Shown: piece by piece, positions 11,040 through 20,500 of the stretch | Layout of the letters: each line of letters begins with the position of its first letter | How positions within the stretch are numbered: the stretch's first letter is position 1 | Assembly: GCF_001039355.2 (NCBI RefSeq) | Contig: NW_019775529.1 | Coordinates: forward strand, 165,733-190,837 | DNA from: Lingula anatina | Lineage: Eukaryota > Brachiopoda > Lingulata > Lingulida > Lingulidae | Length of the DNA: 25,105 bases | Direction of reading: 5' to 3' | Translations under genes and position numbers: made by a program | The notes under the pieces: model-generated | Told to the model about the DNA's origin: nothing | The model's database searches: none | Seen by the model: the letters and a program-made list of their open reading frames with translations, nothing else

Positions 11040-11345
11040 TTGAGTTGAGTTCGAAAATCAGCACGATCGGGCCATTTCTTTTTCCGCTTTTTTCGGCATA
11101 TATGCAATACTGATAACACATTTCAAGGAAAACCGACAGGAGTGATCAATCTTACTGAAATACAGGTCGAGTTCGAAAATCAACTTAATCGGACCATTTT
11201 CCAAAAGTTATACTGTTTTCCCCCCCTTTTTACGGCATATTTATCCACCGTTATACAGATAACAAAATCCTTGTCATATTTTGCTATAAAACAGATCAAG
11301 TTCGAAAATTATCTTGATGGGTTTAATTTTAATGAAGTTATGCCT
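11040..11345 (+). repeat. Three diverged tandem units of a dispersed repeat
   Basis: Units starting near 11040, 11163 and 11294 share TCAAGTTCGAAAATC, a GATCGGGCCATT-like block, AGAAGTTATG and (in the first two) GGCATAT. A fourth, better preserved copy lies in IST1 intron 9 (21800-21905). Non-coding; a genomic repeat family. Confidence 0.65.
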
Positions 11346-11404
11346 TGTTTGTATGTACCAGTAAGTGTTTATTCCTCAGGTTCCATTCTAAGGCATGTTA
11401 ACAG

Positions 11405-11447
11405 TCCTATTATCACTGCCTGATATCACGTAAGTGTGATAATAGGT
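11405..11447. repeat. Inverted repeat (11-bp stem)
   Basis: CCTATTATCAC and GTGATAATAGG face each other around a loop of about 21 bases, just upstream of the repeat tail at 11476. Confidence 0.5.
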
Positions 11448-11475
11448 CTAGATATATATTACATGTATGTATAAC

Positions 11476-11556
11476 ACAAGTAGTTTAGAGGGCCTGTAAA
11501 ATGTACTGAAACATTTTAGTGCTCAATAAATTATTATTATTATTATTATTATTATT
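11476..11556 (+). repeat. Interspersed repeat ending in an (ATT)n tail
   Basis: The plus copy of the element matched inverted at 9900-9960. It reads AGGGCCTGTAAAATG, ATTTTAGTGCTCAATAAA, then (TTA)n at 11531-11556. A microsatellite tail after a conserved 3' end is typical of SINE or CR1/RTE-like retroelement insertions. Confidence 0.6.
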
Positions 11557-13599
11557 GAACTAATTATATACAGAAAAGTGTTATTTTTCTGCATCTGAAC
11601 AATATTGTTTGATGATTATATAAAAATGATGGAAATGAACAGTTTGTCAGATTCAATCCTTCACCATGTTTAGAATCTGAGAATGGAGCATTAAATTGGA
11701 TATTTAAAATTGTTCCATAGATTTATTTCCCATCTCAAAAGTTTGTTAGTTGATCACGTAAAAAGGATAGTTAATTTGTTATAAAAAGTGTTGAAATGGA
11801 AATAAACTCATTTCAGTACAGTTATCTCTTGTTTACATTTTGGCGTTTTCAAGGTGTGAATTTGAAGTCCCACGGGCATAAAGCTGAGTGGTATTCATTT
11901 TTTAATGTCCATCATGTTATGTATAGTAAATAATTGAAAATTGCTGGTGATTATGCTGTTAATCATAATGTAATATTGCATCAAAATTGACAAAAAACCT
12001 ACTTTGTGCAGTACCCCACAAACGTTATGAGAAGAACACTGTGTTACTTATTATTTTGTAACTTACAAGAATGATTCTTAGGATTGACATACTGCTCAAA
12101 GCGAATCAGGTACGCCACAAGATGATTCAGATAATATTATTATCAATAGCAGCTAACATAAACTGATTTCTGGCATAACCGAGCTATTTCGAATAATAAA
12201 TGGCTTTTGTGATTCGTGATATATGTATTTAATTACATGGTAAAAGTCACCGCCATGGCCTGAGCCGATGGGTAAAAATTATGACTTCAGCTCTTCATAT
12301 TCGCGGTGGTGAAGGAAGGACGGGTTAAATCACAATCACTACTGGCCTATTTATCTCTATCTCCTCTTCCACATTAAGAGATTTTTTTATTATATAGGTC
12401 CAAGTTGCATGAAAGGTGCTTGCGATCTAAAATAAAAACATGCTGTGTTTCATGATGCATATGAAAATAAAATTTCAAAAATCGATTTAAAAATGTGGGC
12501 GATAATTTTTCAGACTTTGAATAATAAATATATTTTCAATGTTTGCCTTTTTTTTACCCGATGAATGCGATTAAGTTAATTTTTTAATGTTGCTTCTAAA
12601 GATGGGTACAATAAATGTGTTCGGCGTGGACTGCGCCACCTGGCGACCTGTGTGCATGCCCCTACTACTGCAATATTCCCATTATTTGTAGTTTGTCTAC
12701 CAAAGGAAGATACATGCAAATGAAGAAATCACATGCACAGCTATATTTTATTATTTTCTATATACCTTAAAAATCTCTGCTTTATTTTAAATCTCAGAAA
12801 GTATATAGAGTATATTCAAAGAAGATGCCAAACTTAACAATACTTTACTGAGCAATAAAATGTGCTCGCTGAATTAAGAGGGTTGTATCTCGAACGTAAT
12901 TAATTCCTTTACCGTAGGACGGATGAGGGCAGAAATTGAGGTATCATATGACGTATCCTGAACCCCAATATTAATTCGATTGTAATAAACATTGCTGGCG
13001 AACCTTCTTTTTCTCCTCTCTAGGAAGGAAAATTCGGGATAGAAGCTTTTAACCCTGATGTGAAACATATAGGCCTACTAAGCACCTGTGGCACTAGTGT
13101 GCAATGTAGATTAAAACCAGTCCCCCAAAAATCTGTACGTACTCCGCCAAGCTCTTAAGGATGAACGGGGCAATGCTGCTGTTACATACACGCTATTGGA
13201 CACCTGCTATTTTACGAGCACATCTAAATGCTAATTGTGTTTCAATTTAATGCACATTTATTTAGGCCTACTTTTGTGTAAATCACAGTGAAACACATAT
13301 TTGAGGGATGAATGCTCTAAATTTTAACAAATGGTATAAAATATGGATATTTTCACCGCTGTTTTGTATTTTCATGTTACATATTGTATCTGGGGTAAAA
13401 AGCATTGTTTAACACAATGAACACATGTGAGGTGATCATTTGTAAATAAAACCACATGGAATTGAGGGTGGGACAACCTTTTTGACCAGTGTTGTATTTA
13501 TTTAATTAAATTTATTAAATTTCATCGTAAAACCGCATTGATAAATACATGTAGTTTCCGAAAATGTCAACGGTTGCGTTAGATGAGCTTTCAGTTGCT
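11557..13599. other. Intergenic DNA upstream of IST1
   Basis: About 2 kb without a recognised gene. A minus-strand frame at 13068-12874 (64 codons, with a basic ERRKRRF segment) has fair composition but no known domain. No clear core promoter motif was seen. Confidence 0.4.
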
Positions 13600-13735
13600 G
13601 TGACACGGAAACATCGCAATATCTCGATGACCTTTGACACCAGGAAGTGAGGGATGAGCAACAAGCACGGGAAACCAACTGCAGTATTTTTTATGTTGAT
13701 GAACTACTTCAGTTCCCAGACACTGCAGAATACAG
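13600..13735 (+). other. IST1: Candidate non-coding first exon of IST1
   Basis: A less AT-rich stretch ends at CTGCAGAATACAG followed by a donor (GTAGAG at 13736). The next acceptor (CTTCTATAG, exon from 14456) leaves 21 bases of 5' UTR before the ATG. The left boundary is a guess; no TATA box is visible. Confidence 0.35.
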
Positions 13736-14026
13736 GTAGAGTAACATTTGTTTGTCATATGAGATGGTAGTCATTTACTTATAGGGGTTTAATTGATACA
13801 GTGTATGAACTCCTTTCATTTATAATCTTATAGCGTCTCTATATGTCTCTTCATATACATTACACTACCATGTAACGTCCCCCTTTTCCACATTGCGTGG
13901 CATATGATATAGTTTTCAATGCACTCTGCTTTTAGTTTGTGTACATGTACTAAAAGAAACATATTTTACAATTAACTTACACCCTTCGTTTCCAGTTGTA
14001 ATTTACAGTGCCAATTATAACCCCAA

Positions 14027-14046
14027 ATATATATATATATATATAT
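14027..14046. repeat. (AT)n microsatellite in IST1 intron 1
   Basis: Ten AT units. Confidence 0.9.
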
Positions 14047-14166
14047 GAAGAAAAATACCACAACAAGCTGACATATGACACCTTCCCCCTTTTGATTACA
14101 CATGTATATATACATAGTGAGACTGCCCTTGTTATTATGCATATAAATATTTGTCACATTACTGCC

Positions 14167-14183
14167 ATTATTATTATTATTAT
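14167..14183. repeat. (ATT)n microsatellite in IST1 intron 1
   Basis: About five to six trinucleotide units. Confidence 0.8.
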
Positions 14184-14455
14184 GGACTGTTCAGTTATAT
14201 ATGTTTTAAAGGAAATATCAGGTGACAGTTTGTCTAATTTTGGATTTGGTTCCTTTTTTTTTACACGTAAGATAGTTCATTTAAGTGTAAGGATTTGTTC
14301 AGATATGGGAACTGGTTAGGAACAATGACGGGAGGGAAAGGGATTCCTCCTTTATGAAGATTATTTGTTTCCTAACATACTTTTTTTTATTTGATGTCAA
14401 TATCAGTTTTTCATTTACATGCTGTTTATATAAATTTCCTTTTTTTCTTCTATAG

Positions 14456-14567
14456 TCCACACAATATCACACTATCATGTTTCGTAAAAGTGGGCCTAAC
14501 TATCTGAAGCTGAAAACAAATCTCAGGCTCTGCATTCAGAGGTTGAAGATGCTTGAGAAGAAGAAAA
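14456..14567 (+). CDS. IST1: IST1 coding exon 1 (5' UTR 14456-14476, coding from 14477)
   Basis: Acceptor TTTTTTCTTCTATAG; donor GTAAGT at 14568; phase 1 out. Encodes residues 1-30, beginning MFRKSGPNYLKLKTNLRL, the first helix of the ESCRT-III-like core. Confidence 0.93.
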
Positions 14568-17500
14568 GTAAGTTGACAAAATTAAATTAACTTAACAATT
14601 TAGGAGGATTTTAACATTTTAAGTTAATATTTAGAATAAGTCTGGTGTCAGTAGGTGTGACCCTTTCTTTGTTTTCTTTTGAATCTAACTCAACAATTTT
14701 GACAAAAGGTCTTGGCATAAGTATATTATTTTGTAAAGTTTTTAATTCTGTTCTTAGGTGAACTTGCTATGAAAGCTAGAAAGGAAATTGCAGATTATAT
14801 ATCAGCAGGTAAAGAAGACAGGGCAAGGATAAGGGTAAGTGTACGTGTGTTTTGTGTGTGTGTGCATGTGTGTATGTAAGTATATGTATGTGTGTTTTGT
14901 GGGGGTGGCGGTTTTGGGGGGATGCTCATGTCAATGGACATGTGCATGTATGTGGAAAAATGCATGTTTGTGTTTGCATGTTTGAGCATACACGTGCAAG
15001 CTTCTATGTGTGTGAGGATGCATGTGTCTGTGAATATCATGTGTACAAGTAGATATACATCTACTCTCAGGCTAGTGCTTAGATAGACAAGCTCCCAAGT
15101 GTGCCCTGTTCTTATTATCATAAATTGTTGTTTAACATTCCATGCACAACTTTGCAAATTAAAGAAAGAAATGCCTTCAACATAAATATTTGGAGACTTA
15201 TTTATTTTTAAAGGAAGATTTTGTGTAATATAATGACATGTTGTGGCTATAATTCACATCATGAGACGATTTCTTCCTGGTCTTGTAGGTAGAGCACATA
15301 GTGAGGGAAGACTATATGGTGGAAGGGCTGGAAATCCTGGAGATGTTCTGTGATCTGTTGTTGGCAAGATTTGGACTCATTGAGAAAATGAAGTATGTTG
15401 TTATACAAAACAGTCATTTCCACAGTATTTCTCACCATTTGTGTTATCTTTCCTTAATACCTTTTGCAATATTCATATTATTCTAGTATAACAGAATTAG
15501 TCAGATTACAAATGCCTTTGCTTTTTCTTACTGATAGCCTTTCCATCTCTATCTATTAAAAGGCAAAAGATTTACAGAGCGAATTAATTTGAACAAAGTC
15601 AGACACACACAATGGCAGATGGCAGATGTCTCAGTGATTCAGAATATCCTACAAGAATTTGGGAAGACCATTTTCATAGTGTTTTCTATTTTTTATTTTT
15701 TATCTTTAGCTTACCTGATGAGGGCCATGGCCACCCTGAGCTTCAGAGATAACTTGAAACAAACTGCTACACTGTAGCATACCCTTGCAGTTTCAAGTTA
15801 CCTATGACCAGTTTCATTTTGACCTAGTTTATTAAGCCAATTGAATCCATGTTTTCAAGATTTTTCACCAAAGATTGGTAAAAAAAACACTGAATGAACG
15901 AAAGTCTGGAAATATGTCCAGTAAGACTAGAGCAACACATGGGTTTGTTTATTGATGCAGCACAATACATCTCTGTTATTTTTGATTGGTCCAGAGCCTC
16001 ACTTTGATTTGTTTGCGTTTATTGGTTTGATAGTTCAATGAGTCATAGGGGGCCTGGGTTTAAATTTGAGTGGCAGGCAGCCAGGCCTATCAAGTCTGGT
16101 CAGAGGTAACTTGAAACTGCAAGGGTATGCTACAGTGTAGAGGTAGTATGTAGTTATTTCTGAAGCTCAGGGTGGCCATGGGGGAGATACATTGGAATAA
16201 ATAAATAAATAAATAACTAAATAAGTATAAATATGCCAAATATGTCCCAGAATAATGTGTACCACACCGGCACACCTTAATCACTACCACATGAACCATA
16301 CTGATACTAATATTGGTACATAATGCATGTAGTGGAATTAATGAAATATGTTTTGATTAAATCATCTCAATATTTGTGTTATAAGTGCAAATTTTTATGT
16401 ATGATTAACAGGAAAAAAAAAGTAAGGTTGATGTTAATGTTTTAATGCCAGTGTACTTGACCCAGGCCTTGAGGAATGTATAGCTTCCATCATATGGGCA
16501 GCCCCCAGAGTGGTGGCAGACATTGCAGAATTGGCGCAGGTGAGACTTCAACACTCACACTAGGGGTACATTCCCATAGATTTTAGATCGATCTATCCCC
16601 GTGGGGAGTCTCACTAGATTACTGTCAGATAATCCGGCTTAATAGAGGTTGTCCGGGTTCTGAACGAGAAGACACATTTCCCCGTGATTTTACGAGATCT
16701 GCCTTGAGGTGGGGTTAAAATATAGAGACCACAAGGAAGTAGAGCAGCGATTTCTTTACTTGAAAAATAGCTGAACTTACAAAATTTTTGAGCTACAGGC
16801 TTATTCTTTTTTTCACTTTATAAAGAAAAAGTATTGATATAATATGTACGTACAACTGACAGGTTGAATTTGCCAAGCTAAGAGCCAATGACGCTTGCAA
16901 AGCAAAATTCGCCCGGAGGACGTACTACGCAGCAAAGTTCGCGTTTAAACAGGCTTCATCACCAGATATTTGCTTGTGGTACAGGAAAATGACATTAGTT
17001 ACCATTGTTTTTCATTGATTGGTCATTTCATGAGATCCGTTTGAACAACAAAAGCTTTATAACTGCAACTTATTTTTCTTTATAATTTTTTTTACTATTA
17101 AACTTTACTTATAAAGAAATAAAAAAAAAATCATTTGACATTTCATTTACTGATGGATAGCATATCAGAACATTAGACCTGCCAGCATCTTTGTTTTAAT
17201 TTCACTAAATTTAAAGGCTGGAACTTGATCATAAAGTTATTTTTCTTCATTTATTTACTGATGAAAATGATGCTATAGAAGCTAATGGATAGCATTCACA
17301 AAATGTAAGTTTCATTGTGATCAGATTTGACTTAAATGACAGGAAAGATGACAAAAGAAAGTATTAAAATGGACAACATATAGGTTGAACTTTTCATAAA
17401 TCATTGCATTTTATTGACAGTTATACACAAATACAACAAATAAACACAACATCACAGGCGAACTTGTATTTGTGATCTCAGTAAATAATATAAAAAACAG

Positions 17501-20500
17501 GTGTCATATAGTTATTTTAAAAAGTCACTACAGTAACATAAGAATGATACAAGCAAGAAAAATTATTTTCTTCATTAAATTACTAGTGCAGTACAATACA
17601 TAGGCCTATATATATATTCATAAAACCAAATATTTCATTTTAAAGTAATAAAGAAAATGCCTGATACTGTAAGTGACACCCAGACAAAAATGCCATCTGT
17701 TGATTACTGATATAATAAGTCAACAACATAATAACTAAGGACATAAGAGATTAATATACACTGAGCAATCTTCAACATCTGTTTATCCTGACCACGTCTC
17801 TCACAGTTCTTGCCTGGTTCAATAACATGCGTTGTGTCTGTCATGCTCTAAAATAAAAAAAATAATAATTCACTTAATTTTCTGAAATATATATCATTAT
17901 GTGATAAACGTTGTTGTAAAATACCAACTCTAATTTCTACCTTACTTGCAATTATTATAACCGACCACCCGGCATGGAATGTCACAAATGCAACTGAACA
18001 TTGTGTATACTTAATAGGTGTGGAAAGTTCACCAGTATTTCATAATCAGGTTCACGTTATATGGAGACAGGAATGGTATAAGCAAATTTGTCTGATATAG
18101 TTACTGTAAAAGACTATTAATCACAAGTACTAGGGCTGTATTACATTAATAAACCATGGTGTCCTGTAAACTACACACAAAACTTACTCAGTACTTATTA
18201 ACATGCCCCTCGACTGTTGATGATACGGTCTATACGGTGATGCCATGAAGCCAGTGACGTGTCGGGTGCGAGTTGTCTGCAGTTGGTCCCTTTCTTCCTA
18301 CAAAATACTACGACCTGACCTGTACTTTAAATATGTCGACACTTTGTCCTAATCAACTTTCTTTACTTCACTTAATCTAATCAACTTCTCTTTCTTTACT
18401 TCACTTCTCTCACCAGACGTGTCGGTCATCCATGGTCATTTTCCTGGTTTTCTTGCTAAGCTTTAACTGCAATGCACCCTATGACACAACATTAGTAATT
18501 CGCCATTGCGTTACTCTATGTCAAATTACATGACAACGCCAAAGTTTACTTAATGCAATCCTATAACATAGACTTGTGAGAAGACGCGAGAGAAGTTTCA
18601 ATGGCAGATTTTAACCCCACCTCTCGTGAAATCTCGCTCCAATCCAGGTCTCGTTTGACGTCATCTGCTGCGCAGATGTTCAAAATAGGCTATCCCGGAC
18701 AGTCCCTATTGTCCGTCCCGCCTACTACAAGCTGTAAGGGGGTAATTAACTTCTGTGCGCGGTCGGCTGACTGCAATTTAGCGTGTATCCCCAGGGAGTT
18801 AGGTCAATCTAGTAAGATCTATCTAAATCTCTGCCCTCTAGGTGTCAGAATTAGCTGGAAACTCATTCAAAAATGATTGCTATTTTCTTTCAGATCCCAA
18901 AATATTTATATTTGCCATATATTATCAGATTATTGGCTTTAATTTAAGCATTAGGACTTGAGGATAAGAAATTAATTTTATGAAATTATTTTGAATTCTA
19001 CGTGGGAACATATGGCTGGCACTAAAAAAAGGTTAAATGTTTTTTGAAACACCAAGTTTAACAGATTACTTTTACCTGTGTTTAATGAAGAGCTGTTTTC
19101 TTTTCATATGCAGGATAGCTGAATATTTTATCAAGATATTTCATGTAAATTTTGCACAATTTTCCAGGTTGCCCAGCAGCTTACAGCAAAGTATGGTAAA
19201 GAATATGCTATAATGTGCCAGACAAATCCTTCTGGAATAGTCAATGAAAAGGTTTGAATACCTGTTTATAACTAGGAAGTGCTCTGGTTGTAAATTCTAC
19301 ATTTATGTCATTATTGTTATGAAAGTATTAATAAATTTTTTTTATTCAAAACCATAGAAAGAGGTTCACCTAAAACCTTTCCTTGGCAAAATAAAAAGAT
19401 TGCTTCAAATTTGATGTGAGCTAAAAGTTTACATCAATGAGTTTGAAAGAAAAACAGTTGCTGCAAATGGCCAAAAATGTTCAAGAATTCTTCATGTCTT
19501 TTCATATTTAAACTTATCCTATCAAATTTAAAACACTGCCTAATTTGCATGGTAAAATTCCTTCATGCAAATTTGCTTTAAATTTGCGGCACTAGTTTGC
19601 AACAAAACTAAAATTTGTGAAGGGTTGTCACTCTTTATGGTTAGAAGTAGCACTAGTTGATAACCAGTTTACAAAATGTTACTAAAGATGTCACAGCGAC
19701 ATCTGGGGCCAAGTTGGCCGTATTATCCCATTGTGACATCTTACTCATGAAAGTAAAGTAGAATTTAAAATTGGCTTGATATATTCCAGTTGCAGAACAA
19801 GCTGTCAATCTATGCCCCTCCCAAAATACTTATAGAAAACTACATGCTGGAGATTGCCAAGGCGTACAATGTGCCTTTTGAGCCAGATCCTATTGCTATG
19901 ATGGTAATGATTGTATTTATTCTTGAATTTACTCTCTTTCTAAATTGCAAGTGACATTTGTACTTGTAATTATTTTTGTATCTTTATTTTCAAACAGAGA
20001 CATCCTGAAGCTTCACTGCAGAGTAGAAATAATAGTTTTAACGCTGGTAATCTTTTGAAATTGATTGCATGCCATCATTCTGTGCAAAGAAGGGAACAGT
20101 GCATGGAACAACTCACATTTGCTGTTTATATTCAAGTTGTTGAATACTTAAATTATACAAAGATCTTTTGTGTTTTACAGGGAGAAATCCCAGCAGTCTC
20201 AGATCTGCTAGACTTAGGGTTTGATGGACAGCCTGGGGAAGGCAGTCATGGTGGGGGTGGGGGTGGGGGTGGTATGGTATTCCCCCCACAACATGTTCAG
20301 CCTTATCCCCAGCAAGTGCCACACCAGTACACTCCACTGTCATACCCGGGGATGGCAATGTCTCTTCCAGGTAGGGAAAAGGTTATTCTCTCACAAGGCA
20401 TATTGTGAACTTGGCTTACTATATAAAGCTGTATTTGCGTGTGCTGTTTTCACTATGATGGACCTGCAAAACACGTGCTTCTTCTTGTGATATATTTTTG

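Larger units (their letters stand above)
16560..18841. mobile_element. 2.3-kb terminal-inverted-repeat element in IST1 intron 5
   Basis: The left end (CTAGGGGTACATTCCCATAG, then GATCGATCTAT, GTGGGGAGTCTCACTAGATT) is matched inverted at the right end (CCCTCTAG at 18834-18841, CCCCAGGGAG, GCAATTTAGCGTG). Inner blocks also pair: GAGGTGGGGTTAAAAT near 16707-16722 with its complement near 18609-18624. No transposase was recognised. A palindromic relative lies at 23142-23390. The superfamily cannot be assigned by eye. Confidence 0.7.

Noticed and set aside
12874-13068. 64-codon minus-strand frame with ERRKRR
   Set aside because: No domain, no splice context, and its length is within chance expectation.
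14795-15157. Long frames on both strands across the TG-rich tract
   Set aside because: They are made by the low-complexity repeat in an intron of IST1.
15589-15777. 62-codon plus-strand frame in intron 4
   Set aside because: It runs into the left foldback arm. The hydrophobic stretch comes from TTTTAT-rich sequence.
16040-16090. GGTTTAAATTTGAGT-like sequence that might suggest a tRNA T-arm
   Set aside because: No cloverleaf can be formed around it, and it lies beside the foldback arm.
18601-18876. 91-codon plus-strand frame
   Set aside because: It lies in the right inverted repeat of the intron-5 element and has no domain.
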